Shown piece after piece: positions 22,451 through 33,566 of a stretch of DNA of 64,000 nucleotides (position 1 is the stretch's first letter; every line of letters begins with the position of its first letter). The position numbers were made by a program, and so were the translations under genes. The stretch comes from Pseudeuparius sepicola (Eukaryota; Arthropoda; Insecta; Coleoptera; Anthribidae). The stretch lies in NCBI GenBank assembly GCA_963920635.1, contig OY987308.1, positions 5,088,225 through 5,152,224 of the forward strand. Direction: 5' to 3'. The notes beneath the pieces were generated by a model. The model was not told the origin of the DNA and did no database searches. It saw only the letters and a program-made list of their open reading frames with translations.

Positions 22451-23880
22451 AGTTTGCATGGAAAGGATAAAGAAGTGAGTGAAGAATGTGTTAATTTTAA
22501 AATAAATAGAACTTATAAAATCCTCCTTAGGAGGAGTTGCTAGAGATATTTTGCAAGTGAAGAGATGGTACCTACCTAAATTTGGCGATTGACACAAATG
22601 ATGTTGTAGCACCCAACACCCGTGATGATGTCTTTAAAATAAATAAACCAAATCAAGTACCTATGTCAGTATTCATTTATTTTTTGTATATAATTTTTCT
22701 GAATGAAACAAAATTTCATAAGTTTTTTCAATCAACAACGAAAGCTTGGAACGAGAAGTTTCGCTGACGTAGGATTTATCCGAAAGAAACTCAGTATGTT
22801 CATTTTATTATGTGTTTTGTTCTAAAATATTACCTGTAACTAAGTTGTTAGTTATGTTTTGTTGTTTTTTTGTACTCCAAAGGCAACAATGTTTATGACA
22901 AAAGGTTGCTAATAATTATAAGAAAATATACATCCTACCCTATATTTATTTTCTAAAATTTATTTGTGGCGCAAACAGATCCATTTAATTTTTAATTGGG
23001 TTTTTCGCCACCAAACTGATTGAAAGACAACTTTTTCAAGTTGCCTCGAAAATTCATAAATTCTTAACACTGAATGAACGAAACTTAAAATTTTCGAGGC
23101 AACTTGAAAAAGTTGTCTTTCAATCAGTTTGGTGGCGAAAAACCCTACCCTATATTTATTTATTTAACATTTTCTATAGTAAGCAATAAAGATATGGCAT
23201 TTAATATAATCTGTAGTTTAGATTATATAAAATGATGCTTTTTATTTGTTCGGTGTTATACAAAAACTAAGTTTTCAGGTGAGTTATTCCAAATGTTATT
23301 TTATTCTATATATTCTTTTTTTTATTTCAGAGAGATCAAGCACTAGAGTAGGATATGTTTGAGCAAAGATTACCCAAAATGATTTTGCAAAAAATAGGAT
23401 AGACTTATGTTTTAGAACGTTATCAAAAATTTAAACTAATATGAATATGTATTAATTTTGGAAGCATTTTGCAGAGGAATTTTTTTACTCTTTTCCCGAT
23501 ATAAAAATGTCTACATTTTATTCATATCGAATCCAAAGCCTTAAGTAATATCCTCGTCCATCCTTTATCCAATATGTATACCTGCAGACTGAATCTGAAA
23601 TAAATGTTATCCTAGATGGCATTAGAGTACACCGGCTACTGCTGCTAAAGATTAACTTAACCATGAATTGTTCCTGGATTGTGGCCGACGGATGACGGCA
23701 TAACAAGCTAGAAACAGTCGACTGTCTCGGTCTATCTGCCTTTGAATAATTCAGCATGTATGCAATCCATTAGATATTGGATGCTGGTTCAGTTACTGAA
23801 AATGGTTTGTCCCAAAAGCCTCTAAACTATATTTCGTTGAATATTATTAATGAATTATGAATATTATTAATAATGCTGCC
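22451..23880 (+). repeat. Flank module copy 4, second part
   Basis: Continues the module from GAAGTTTGCATGGAAAGG through the AWNEKFR segment (22738-22767), a hairpin insertion (22998-23145), a possible splice acceptor TTATTTCAG at 23331, and the 23505-23850 block shared with 17085-17420. No reading frame is conserved between copies. Confidence 0.65.
22998..23145. repeat. Perfect hairpin, two 57-bp arms
   Basis: 22998-23054 and 23089-23145 are exact reverse complements around a 34-nt spacer (outer bases GGGTTTTTCGCCACC and GGTGGCGAAAAACCC). The host block CCTACCCTATATTTATTT occurs on both sides of the inserted DNA (from 22934 and from 23144) but once in the copy at 48555, so the insertion carries a long direct duplication. 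About 45 bp of unmatched inserted sequence lies left of the hairpin. Confidence 0.85.
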
Positions 23881-24329
23881 TACTAAAACTGTTCAGGGTG
23901 TCCTACTTAAACTTTCAGTGGGCGTGCTCTATAATTTCACTTGAGCCAGCGCTTGTCGCAAATTTTACGTCATTCAGGTTTATCCAAGTTAATGTTTATT
24001 TCTTTATTACACAAAACTTTCCCATAATAAGACCATTTTTTACAAAGTTTATATTAACAAATATTGTTATAAAAACTCGACGTTTCGCTCCTGATTCTGA
24101 GCTTTTTCAAGAGTAATTCCTTAACATGACCTCAAAAATGTTTAAAAAGATTAATTTGCAAAATGTTGTTAGATATAAAGAATTGTTTCGGGTATTTATA
24201 AATTTAAAAACGATGGAAAAATTTTGACAGACATAAAATTAGAAAAATATTTATATGATATAAATATAATTAATAATAAATTAATAATATATAGTATAAC
24301 AACACAATCTTTCAGTATTTTGTCTGTTT
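23881..24329. other. Unassigned, with a CGACGTTTCGC motif
   Basis: 24070-24115 reads ACTCGACGTTTCGCTCCTG then GAGCTTTTTCAAGAG, a small stem with a pattern I associate with Penelope-like element ends. Without coding sequence I leave it unnamed. No gene is visible. Confidence 0.3.
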
Positions 24330-25400
24330 GAACATGAATATTATTTGTATGCACCAGCTTGGTGCGAAAAGTATTTCAAGCCACCCATTAATTCACCAGC
24401 TGATTATATTGCTCGTATGAGAATGGCTAGGCCTTCCAACCCGTAGGTCTTAGACTTCACATTTTTTCGTAACTTTGATAAAGTAACTACTGATTTGGTT
24501 TCACTAAGGCCGGGAAAGAAACTTGGTGATCCCCAGGTTGTTGATATAAAAGCCCTCTTATACAGGGCGAGTCACATCTAAAGGCAGAGCCGAAAACACA
24601 AGGTAGAACTCGCTAAAATAAGCACATATGCTTAATAAACATTAGCTCAAAAACGCTTGGTTAATTTTTTTCTAGCCTGTTTAGGAATTATTTTATACAT
24701 ATTATGGGTTGTCATTTTGTGCAATAATTTGGCCCTGTTCAGATGAGCAGCGGCGTAGATACAAATAATTTTATTTTAAATGCAAGCATAATCATGTTGA
24801 CACTAGTTTAAAAAATCCGAAATTACGAAGAAACTGTACCAGAAATAAAAAAATACCAAGAGGCACTTTTTGTTCCAAATTAAATGGGCTATCCAAAAAT
24901 TCCAAAATTTTTTGTTTTGCACAGGGCCGTACTACTTTTTTTCTACAATTATTTACAGTAACTATTTGTACCTACGCCGCTGGTGATTGGAACAGGGTCA
25001 AATTATTCCACAAAATGGCAACCGTCCAGTGTATAATGTGTACCAAATTTGGTTGGAATTCCTAAATGGGATCGAAAGAAATAAAAAAAATAAGTTAGTT
25101 TTGGAAAATTTTCAACACGCTGTATATGGAGAGCCAAGCTTTTTTGGGCTAATGTTTATTAAGCATATGTGCTTATTTTAGCGAGTTCTACCTTGTGTTT
25201 TCGGCTCTGCCTTTAGATGTGACTCACCCTGTATAAACCTGATGGTTTGACAATAACACTAACTGAATAATTTCTGCTCTGTATAAGTCTACAATTCCTA
25301 CAAATGAGTCAAAATACCGACATCTTCAAGAAATGAAGTCAATTATTGAAGAACCTCATCGCGCTTTTTACGACACCCTTACTTTTAAACCAGTATAATT
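24330..25400 (+). pseudogene. Decayed coding fragment split by an inserted element
   Basis: 24336-24441 reads without stop as a coherent peptide (EYYLYAPAWCEKYFKPP then ADYIARMRMARPSNP). After a TAG it goes on in frame as FRNFDKVTTDLVSLRPGKK, DPQVVDIKALL. The element at 24563-25231 interrupts it; removing the element and one TA gives KALLYKPDG in frame. A further stretch, ESKYRHLQEMKSIIEE ending FYDTLTFKPV, follows in another frame to a TAA at 25396-25398. It looks like a once-coding protein with stops and a frameshift. I do not recognise the family well enough to name it. Confidence 0.55.
24563..25231. mobile_element. CAGGG-ended fold-back element, TA duplication
   Basis: The arms of about 100 bp are inverted (CAGGGCGAGTCACATCTAA at the left, TTAGATGTGACTCACCCTG at the right). 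TA flanks both ends (24561-24562 and 25232-25233). The TA interpretation is supported because excising the element restores an uninterrupted host reading frame. The interior has no transposase. Ends and target duplication fit a non-autonomous Tc1/mariner-superfamily element. Confidence 0.9.
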
Positions 25401-25759
25401 TCTCTTTTATCTATTGTATACCACAAAATGTCATTATAACTTCCTAGGTGACATTAAATGTAGTTTAAGTATTTTTGCTAAAATAAAACGTATAGCACAA
25501 AAATATAAAGCTGCTTTTTATTACCCATACCTAATTATATCCAGTAATTTCCCCTATGTGTATATATTAACAATTAATCCCTCCTAGGTGTACTTTTTTA
25601 TATAAAAATATATATTTTACCTTCAAGGTGAAGAGAAAAGATCAAAGGAGTAAATAAAACATTGTAGAATACTATTTATTCCATAATTCTATGAAATAAT
25701 GGCTGGTAAAACTTATGAAATTCTATTCAAATGTTTTTTTTTTTATTTTTGACATACTA
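25401..25759. other. AT-rich, no feature
   Basis: Very AT-rich sequence with homopolymer runs up to the transposon boundary. I see no gene or repeat structure here. Confidence 0.5.
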
Positions 25760-27697
25760 CAGTGTGACCCATTTGTTTTGGGGTCAGTCTGTAAAAAGTG
25801 TATCAATCGTGCGATTTGGCTGATTTTTTTTTTAAATTGTAGAGCTCGATGAACTGCACATTTTGAACAAAAATTGCCTGGTTCGCATAAAATCCAAAGC
25901 CTACTATGACAGTTTTTATGAGCAAAATTTTAAGAAACCATATTAGCGTTTTTTTTTGAAAAAATCTGTGTGCGCCAATGGATTGAGCACCCCTCGAAAT
26001 GGGTATGTACAAAATTTCATCAAAATATTTCAAGTAATAACGATTTTGTAGAAAAATTAAAAATGCAGCCAAGGTACGTCTTTATTTTCAAAAATTCAAA
26101 GTTGGCCATGGAAAATAATTGAATTGTAATAATACAACCTTATGCTTATAAACACAAAACATAAAAACAATTAAAATTATAAAATTTTTGTAACTTCTAC
26201 CAAGCCTCCATTTTCTACAATGCATTTGTCGTTCCTCTTGCGTACATTCAAAATTACATTTCGTATTTGCTGTGGAGTAATTTCCTCACAACTACGGTTT
26301 ATCCTAGCTTGCAGTTCTTGTAAATTATGGGGTCTTGACTTATAAACATTTTGCTTAAGAGTACCCCAAAGAAAAAAATCTAAAGGAGTTAAGTCCGGAG
26401 ATCTCGGTGGCCACTCACAGAAAGGACTATTTCGCCCTATCCAACAGTTTTCAAAATTATTATCTAGCCAGTTTCTGATTAAACGAGCATTATGAATAGG
26501 ACTGCCATCTAACTGTAACTTTAAATTTAAACGGTATCTTAATGGTAACTCATCTAAAGCATTTCTAAATTCAATTTCTAGAAAATTCAAGAAGCCAGCC
26601 GCATTCAAATTCCCTTCAAAGAAAAATGGGCCAATTATTCTGTCGCGTAGTATTCCACACCAAACGTTAATTTTTTGTGAATATTGTCTCCTTGCATTTA
26701 TTATAAACTCTGGATTTTCAGCTGACCAGTGACGGCAGTTTTGACTTGATACTACACCATTTGTAGTAAACGTGGCTTCGTCGGTGAATAAAATTTCATT
26801 TAAAAAGTTGCCATTATGGAGATATTCACCTTGCAGCCAATAGCAAAATTCTAATCTTCTCTCCTCATCTCCTGGTTCCAGGGTGTGCAAAAATTTTGGC
26901 TTAAACGGTTTTATTTTGTTTTGTCTCAAACATCTCCTTATACTCTCTCTGGGTATATGAAGGTCTAAACTAGCCGTTCGAACACTATTTCGAGGATTGT
27001 CACTAAAGTATTGCAGAATTTGATTGTTATTTTCAACAAGTCCACGTCGTACATTTTGCCTAGTTTTTAATAAATTTTTAGAAATCGATCCAGTTTCATC
27101 AAAAATATTGTTTATACGTTGTACAGTACTTCGACTCACTGATCTACCTGGGTGTCTATTGTTAAATTCGGCCGCAGCTTCTGCTGCCGAGCGCTCGTTG
27201 TCGCCCACGAGTCGAACAATTTCTAGTTTGTCTCTTATGCTTAAATATTCCATAATTATGATAATTAATTGTATTGAGCACAAACAATTTCTGAACTCAA
27301 TTTAGACAGTTTGACACTTAATAAAAGTAAACAATTCAATTATTTTCCATGGCCAACTTTGAATTTTTGAAAATAAAGACGTACCTTGGCTGCATTTTTA
27401 ATTTTTCTACAAAATCGTTATTACTTGAAATATTTTGATGAAATTTTGTACATACCCATTTCGAGGGGTGCTCAATCCATTGGCGCACACAGATTTTTTC
27501 AAAAAAAAACGCTAATATGGTTTCTTAAAATTTTGCTCATAAAAACGGTCATAGTAGGCTTTGGATTTTATGCGAACCAGGCAATTTTTGTTCAAAATGT
27601 GCAGTTCATCGAGCTCTACAATTAAAAAAAAAATCAGCCAAATCGCACGATTGATACACTTTTTACAGACTGACCCCAAAACAAATGGGTCACACTG
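25760..27697 (-). mobile_element. Apparently complete Tc1/mariner-superfamily transposon
   Basis: The terminal inverted repeats are unusually long, about 360 bp each (25760-26121 and 27336-27697), starting CAGTGTGACCCATTTG and ending CAAATGGGTCACACTG. TA flanks both ends (25758-25759 and 27698-27699). Comparing the arms by eye I found one substitution (A/C near 25911) and one single-base A indel beside a T run, so they are almost identical. The only gene is an unbroken transposase on the minus strand. Length, intact ORF and matching arms point to a recent, possibly mobile copy. Confidence 0.92.
26177..27253 (-). CDS. Tc1/mariner-superfamily DDE transposase
   Basis: About 358 residues from the second methionine (MEYLSIRDKLEIV); an upstream in-frame Met at 27283 adds ten hydrophobic residues and looks less likely. 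Residues 1-110 contain two helix-turn-helix-like segments that would bind the inverted repeats. The catalytic triad is visible: first Asp in LFTDEATF, second in LQLDGSPIHNA, third in SPDLTPLDFFLWG. My count is 42 residues between the second and third, longer than the D34D of classical mariner. It would excise and reinsert the element at TA in the nucleus. There are no stops or frameshifts. The closely similar stretch WIGRNRPIS...SPDLSVLDFFLWG is found as a relic near 45000. Confidence 0.92.
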   Translation of the reverse strand: MEYLSIRDKLEIVRLVGDNERSAAEAAAEFNNRHPGRSVSRSTVQRINNIFDETGSISKNLLKTRQNVRRGLVENNNQILQYFSDNPRNSVRTASLDLHIPRESIRRCLRQNKIKPFKPKFLHTLEPGDEERRLEFCYWLQGEYLHNGNFLNEILFTDEATFTTNGVVSSQNCRHWSAENPEFIINARRQYSQKINVWCGILRDRIIGPFFFEGNLNAAGFLNFLEIEFRNALDELPLRYRLNLKLQLDGSPIHNARLIRNWLDNNFENCWIGRNSPFCEWPPRSPDLTPLDFFLWGTLKQNVYKSRPHNLQELQARINRSCEEITPQQIRNVILNVRKRNDKCIVENGGLVEVTKIL

Positions 27698-28094
27698 TAT
27701 GTATTTTGCACATAAGAAGTATTAAAATGACAACGACAATATACTGAATGGGCTGTAAAATTTTGTTGTCATATTTGTTTGCTTATTAAAAGGAAAAGTT
27801 GAAAATGGCTGATTTCTTTAAATGCAACATGTTGGTGATGTTTAAATTTAGTCCTTTCAAAATATTTAGGAGCTTTTTCAGATTTTACTGATATTCTCTG
27901 AAGTAAAACAAGAATTTCAGGAGAATAACTTCGGTTTGCCACGAATGTTAGAAACATCCCGCCAGAAAACTATAAAAATCCCTACAATTTTTATCTAAAA
28001 CTTTTTTCTGTCACAAAAAAATAAAGTTATAAATATTTATAATTTTTGTAGTTAATTCATTCCTAAGAAGTTTGGTTCTAAAATTCCGCCTAAA
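27698..28094. other. AT-rich, no feature
   Basis: Host sequence right of the transposon. Small ORFs have no recognisable content. Confidence 0.5.
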
Positions 28095-28459
28095 CACTGA
28101 AAAATTAAATTATTTGCAGAACTCATTATAATCCCAATATTAAGAAAATACCACTGCTGCTGCGTAGTCTTGTTATTTTCTGCTTTGGGATATTATAATA
28201 CGAAAATTAACGAAACATATTATCAGGGGTAATATATCAAGTGGTGTGCCTATTATCGATAATACTTTTCGTTAATTTTACGAATTATAATCCCGAAGCT
28301 GAAACTACCACGACTGCGCAGCAGGAGTGGTATTTTCTGAGCATTGGGATTATAATGAGTGATAAATTAAGGAAAGGTATTATCTATTATTAGGCATACC
28401 ACGAGTTGTATTTAAAAAGAGAATTTAACCACTGCAAATAGTTTAGGAATTATTCAGTG
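28095..28459. mobile_element. Possible MITE with CACTGA/TCAGTG ends
   Basis: Inverted termini CACTGAAAAATTA and AATTATTCAGTG, and inner inverted blocks (CTCATTATAATCCCAATAT near 28124 against GCATTGGGATTATAATGAG near 28341; ATACCACTGCTGCTGCG against CGCAGCAGGAGTGGTAT). The ends resemble those of the 13588 element but the left TA is not adjacent, so the boundary is less certain. Confidence 0.6.
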
Positions 28460-28561
28460 TATCCATAATTTAACAACCCCACTTCTTAAGAATAAATGAA
28501 CTTGAAGAATTATAAATATTTCCCCTCTTCAAAATGTAATTTAAAAAATAAAAAAAAAAAC

Positions 28562-28637
28562 AGCCACAACCGGGATTTGAACACGCGACCTATTGTACGC
28601 AAAGCGAGAATCATGCCCCTAGTCCATTGAATCAGAT
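28562..28637 (-). pseudogene. tRNA-Pro-like relic
   Basis: Read on the minus strand, TGGACTAGGGGCATGATTCTCG is split here as TGGACTAGGGGC (D arm) and ATGATTCTCGCTTTG (anticodon stem entry), followed by a TTCAAATCCCGG T-loop. This is the pattern of arthropod tRNA-Pro. The T stem (GCGTG against CCCGG) and acceptor stem no longer pair and the anticodon loop is altered (TTTGCGT), so it is a pseudogene or the head of a tRNA-derived SINE. An A-rich run follows its 3' side. Confidence 0.6.
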
Positions 28638-28663
28638 GAATGTTTTACTTAACTAGCCGTATA

Positions 28664-29583
28664 CAGGGTGTCCGGAAATTACGTGCACATACGGAAGGGG
28701 GTAATTCTTTGGCCCATTTTAAGAAAAAACTTCATATGAACGTATGTCGTAAACGTCCTAACTTTTGAGATACAGGGCGTTGAAATTCATTTTTTTAAAT
28801 TGAATTTTGGCTACATCTCCCGAAATAATCAAGCTGCTGAACTGAAATTTGGCACTGCTATGTTTTTGGGGATGGAGAATAAGCTGAAAATGTCAATTTC
28901 ACCGTATCTCACAGAGGGCGCCACTTGCGCTGTTTTTTGATCACGCTTTTACGCGTAACTTTTTTGAGGTTATCTTTTTGGTCCTGCAGGTCCATCATTT
29001 TAGTGCATATTTTCATTCTGCAAGAAAAAGGTACTTTTGTTTCATAACGATTAAATCAACCGTTTACGTTTAAATTGGCAAAATGTGCCCCAAAACACCT
29101 GTTGACTCCAATATTCGAAACATAAAATTTTCAACGACCGCTTTCAAATGCTACATATCAACTGTACATTCAAAATGAAGGAAAAAAATGCAAATCGATA
29201 TTAGTCAAAACACCATTGGTTTTCTTGAAATAGGGTGTTCAAATTTTGTCAAATTTAATCCTTTCCATTTTGAAAGCGAATAATTTTTGGTTCATTGTTC
29301 ATAGGGATTTTTTTCTTCATTTTGAAGGTCTCTGTGAGATACGGTGAAATTGACATTTTCAGCTTATTTTCCATCCCCAAAAACATAGCAGTGCCAAATT
29401 TCAGTTCAGCAGCTTGATTATTTCGGGAGATGTAGCCAAAATTCAATTTAAAAAAATGAACTTCAACGCCCTGTATCTCAAAAGTTAGGACGTTTACGAC
29501 ATACGTTCATATGAAGTTTTTTTCTTAAAATGGGCCAAAGAATTACCCCCTTCCGTATGTGCACGTAATTTCCGGACACCCTG
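28664..29583. mobile_element. CAGGG-ended fold-back element, about 250-bp arms
   Basis: CAGGGTGTCCGGAAATTACG at the left mirrors CGTAATTTCCGGACACCCTG at the right. The inverted arms continue inward through CAAGCTGCTGAACTGAAATT near 28829 and its complement near 29396. TA flanks both ends (28662-28663, 29584-29585). There is no transposase; the ORF on the minus strand at 29255-29446 only mirrors the left arm. Confidence 0.92.
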
Positions 29584-29788
29584 TATAAATTTAACTAGGT
29601 ACCATGGTTAAAAGTTAGTTAATTTGACTTTGACAGCTGTCATTTAGAACTTTCGGTTTTGAATGTGTTTTTTGTGCTGATAGATATTTAAAGATCAATG
29701 TCTTAACTGAAAACATATCTTCTAGTCCTATATTAAATTTGGTGATGTGAAGAAGTTATTGGGTTATCAGTTTTAGCTGCAACAATAT

Positions 29789-30900
29789 TTAGGCCAGGGA
29801 AATTACGGTAAAAAATAACGAAACCTAGACAAAATTCATAACCGCATTTTTATAATGCCAGCACAAAATATTGGTAATAAATGAACACCAAAATTGTTTT
29901 TTATACAAAATAAATATACGCGTGTGGGCGTTTTAAAGAAAAATACATTTTCTTGTTGTAACAAAGACGGCATAAATATTAACTGCGAATTTTAAGCTGC
30001 ATTTATTAGTAAGTAAGGTATATAAAGTTGAGATTGATAAATTAAACAGATTACGTTTGCGCAAGTATCCGAATGATGTAAAAATGACATTTTGCGTAAT
30101 ATTTTGCTTGGCAAAAATATTAACTGTGTTTTTATTATTTATAATTACCTTAAAAACCAAGTATTAACAGTTTGTTCTGAAATTAAACATATTGTTTCGC
30201 CGGAAATCGCATTTTAAAGAAATTTGAAGCTGTCTTTGAGAGCAAAATTATTAAGTGGCTGATTTTTGTTAAACTTTGCAAGTGGACACTAAGTCTTGTT
30301 AAATTTTTGGAAAAGTTAACAAAAATTGGTAACGGAAGTATTTTGAAATGACAAATGACAGTTGACCTACATGCGCCGTAAATAAATGTTTAATTTCACT
30401 ATATGTGATTTAATATACTTAGTTATATTGTAAAAAGTTAAACAAAAAAAAAACAGTTAATATTTTTGCCTATTCTATACCAATGAGAAGTGACAGCTGA
30501 CGTACAGGCGGCTCAGATAAATGTTTAATTTTGTATAAGTTACATTCTATTTGTAAAAGGGAATGATCATCTGCAATAAAAACGTAGTTAATATTTTTGC
30601 TTTTGCCGAAATAGAAAATTATCCGATTTTTATCCCTCTTTGTGGATCTAAGTTACTTCCATATTCTTAAAATGTTTAATTTCTTAATATATGTTAGCAA
30701 GGGAAGTTTTTTTACCTAAAGAGTCTAAAAAAATCCAGTTAACATTTTTGCTCGAAATTTCTAACAAAAAATAGGTTCCGTTTTTTCAAAATGTTTAATT
30801 TTTGGTTTCTACTAACGTATTTACTTATAAATTTGATATGGCAAAACAAAATTGCAGTTAATATTTTTTTCTAGGTCAAATTCTATTTTCCCTGGCCTAA
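29789..30900. mobile_element. Element with inverted arrays of a repeated motif
   Basis: Inverted ends TTAGGCCAGGGAAAT and TTTTCCCTGGCCTAA. Inside, the 16-mer CAGTTAATATTTTTGC recurs with few changes at 30454, 30585, 30736 and 30855 on the plus strand and at 29970 and 30111 on the minus strand. AATGTTTAATTT accompanies the right-hand copies at spacings of roughly 120-150 bp. No coding capacity. It lies in the intron just upstream of the giant zinc-finger exon. Family unknown. Confidence 0.75.
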
Positions 30901-31122
30901 TTGGTTTAGCGTAACTATAGGATCTAACTAAGAGAGTAGGATTTCAGTGAAAATACCACTAGTGGTATTATCGCTGAAATCATCACCTGATTGGTTCATA
31001 TTTCAAAAATCATATCATTTCATTGATTCATATTGGCAGGCCTTGAATTCTCGATACTAGGCACTAGTTGTATTACCCCTGAAAATGTTCTTATTTATTT
31101 ACAATAGTGTATTCTCTTACAG
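30901..31122 (+). other. Intron end of the giant zinc-finger gene
   Basis: Contains the 18-bp palindrome AATACCACTAGTGGTATT (30952-30969) and ends with GTATTCTCTTACAG, a consensus 3' splice site, at 31122. An ORF opening at 31085 reads through this acceptor, so its first 13 residues are intronic. Confidence 0.65.
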
Positions 31123-33566
31123 TGTCTTCGATGATGGAAATCGGGATGCTTTTGCTGGAGATCCGAATTGTGACGACAGTTCAGACAAAGAGCATGAAGT
31201 CAAACTACACAAAAAGAAAAAGTTCAAATGTGAAGAGTGTTTATTCAAAGTAAATACTGGACTGGCCTTGCGAAAACACCAAGCTGAGATTCACAATGAC
31301 TCTTCTTGCAAGCCACATAAGTGCCCTAAGTGTAACTTCAGTTCATTCAACAAATACCTTGTCGAACAACATGAAAGGAAGGTTCATAAGACAAGATTTA
31401 ATTGCAAAATCTGCGAGTATTCTTGCAAGTCCCAATCAACGCTCACGGCACACCTCTACAAGAAACATAATGGCAAAGATGGGGAACGTTTCAAATGTCC
31501 GCATTGCGATTTTCATACATTTCATAAGAGGCATTTGAAATCACATATTAAATGGATGCACGAAAAAAACTTCGCTTGCCAAAAGTGTTCTTTCAAAGGG
31601 AATAATCGTGCAGTCTTACAAAAGCATCAAGCTGAGGTTCACAGGGATTCCTCATGTATGCCATACAAGTGCGCTAGTTGTGACTACAAATCATTCTACA
31701 AGATGTGTGTGAAACAACATGAAATGAATATTCATTCATTCAAACCAAGATTTAGTTGCAAAATCTGCGAGTATTCTTGCAAGTCCCAATCAACACTCAC
31801 GGCACACCTCTACAAGAAACATAATGGCAAAGATGGGGAACGTTTCAAATGTCCGCATTGCGATTTTCATACATTTCATAAGAGGCATTTGAAATCACAT
31901 ATTAAATGGATGCACGAAAAAAACTTCGCTTGCCAAAAGTGTTCTTTCAAAGGGAATAATCGTGCAGTCTTACAAAAGCATCAAGCTGAGGTTCACAGGG
32001 ATTCCTCATGTATGCCATACAAGTGCGCTAGTTGTGACTACAAATCATTCTACAAGATGTGTGTGAAACAACATGAAATGAATATTCATTCATTCAAACC
32101 AAGATTTAGTTGCAAAATCTGCGAGTATTCTTGCAAGTCCCAATCAACACTCACGGCACACCTCTACAAGAAACATAATGGCAAAGATGGGGAACGTTTC
32201 AAATGTCCGCATTGCGATTTTCATACATTTCATAAGAGGCATTTGAAATCACATAATAAATGTATGCACGAAAAAAACTTCGCTTGCCAAAAGTGTTCTT
32301 TCAAAGGGAATAATCGTGCAGTCTTACAAAAGCATCAAGCTGAGGTTCACAGGGATTCCTCATGTATGCCATACAAGTGCGCTAGTTGTGACTACAAATC
32401 ATTCTACAAGATGTGTGTGAAACAACATGAAATGAATATTCATTCATTCAAACCAAGATTTAGTTGCAAAATCTGCGAGTATTCTTGCAAGTCCCAATCA
32501 ACACTCACGGCACACCTCTACAAGAAACATAATGGCAAAGATGGGGAACGTTTCAAATGTCCGCATTGCGATTTTCATACATTTCATAAGAGGCATTTGA
32601 AATCACATAATAAATGTATGCACGAAAAAAACTTCGCTTGCCAAAAGTGTTCTTTCAAAGGGAATAATCGTGCAGTCTTACAAAAGCATCAAGCTGAGGT
32701 TCACAGGGATTCCTCATGTATGCCATACAAGTGCGCTAGTTGTGACTACAAATCATTCTACAAGATGTGTGTGAAACAACATGAAATGAATATTCATTCA
32801 TTCAAACCAAGATTTAGTTGCAAAATCTGCGAGTATTCTTGCAAGTCCCAATCAACACTCACGGCACACCTCTATAAGAAACATAATGGCAAAAGAAGGG
32901 AGCCTTTTAAATGTTCACATTGCAAATTTCACACATTTCATAAGGGGCATTTGCAATCACATATTAACTCGATGCACGAAAAAAACTTCGCTTGTCAAAA
33001 GTGTTCTTTCAAAGGGAATAATCGTGCAGTCTTACAAAAGCATCAAGCTAAGGTTCACAGGGATTCCTCATGTATGCCATACAAGTGCACTAGTTGTGAC
33101 TACAAATCATTCTACAAGATGTGTGTGAAACAACATGAAATGAATATTCATTCATTCAAACCAAGATTTAGTTGCAAAATCTGCGAGTATTCTTGCAAGT
33201 CCCAATCAACACTCACGGCACACCTCTACAAGAAACATAATGGCAAAGATGGGGAACGTTTCAAATGTCCGCATTGCGATTTTCATACATTTCATAAGAG
33301 GCATTTGAAATCACATATTAAATGGATGCACGAAAAAAACTTCGCTTGCCAAAAGTGTTCTTTCAAAGGGAATAATCGTGCAGTCTTACAAAAGCATCAA
33401 GCTGAGGTTCACAGGGATTCCTCATGTATGCCATACAAGTGCGCTAGTTGTGACTACAAATCATTCTACAAGACGTGTGTGAAACAACATGAAATGAATA
33501 TTCATTCATTCAAACCAAGATTTAGTTGCAAAATCTGCGAGTATTCTTGCAAGTCCCAATCAACAC
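31123..33566 (+). CDS. Giant C2H2 zinc-finger protein, terminal exon, 5' part
   Basis: The exon begins after CAG with one base of a split codon, then VFDDGNRDAFAGDPN and an acidic-then-basic leader. The intron phase is the same as in genes A, B and C. Two lead fingers are followed by six complete four-finger units (starts 31403, 31757, 32111, 32465, 32819, 33173; 354 bp each). All fingers are C-x2-C-x12-H-x4-H, for example CKICEYSCKSQSTLTAHL. Units 1-4 and 6 carry the F2 helix HKRH, the F3 helix NRAV and the F4 helix KMCV (KTCV in unit 6); unit 5 has HKGH. The seventh unit is broken in its first finger by a 4-bp loss at 33566/33567 (CACTCAC became CAC), after which this frame ends at 33658. 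Likely a nuclear DNA-binding protein; target unknown. Whether the break is real or an assembly error is open. Confidence 0.85.

Noticed and set aside
24070..24115. Penelope-like terminus or hammerhead ribozyme
   Set aside because: I could not find the CTGATGA and GAAA ribozyme core or any Penelope coding sequence.
25803..27625. Identical ORFs facing each other in the transposon arms
   Set aside because: Mirror products of the inverted repeats, not genes.
33526..33566. Start codon of the 8.5-kb ORF at 33526
   Set aside because: It lies inside finger DNA in the wrong frame before the 4-bp deletion; the frame is a continuation of the upstream exon.
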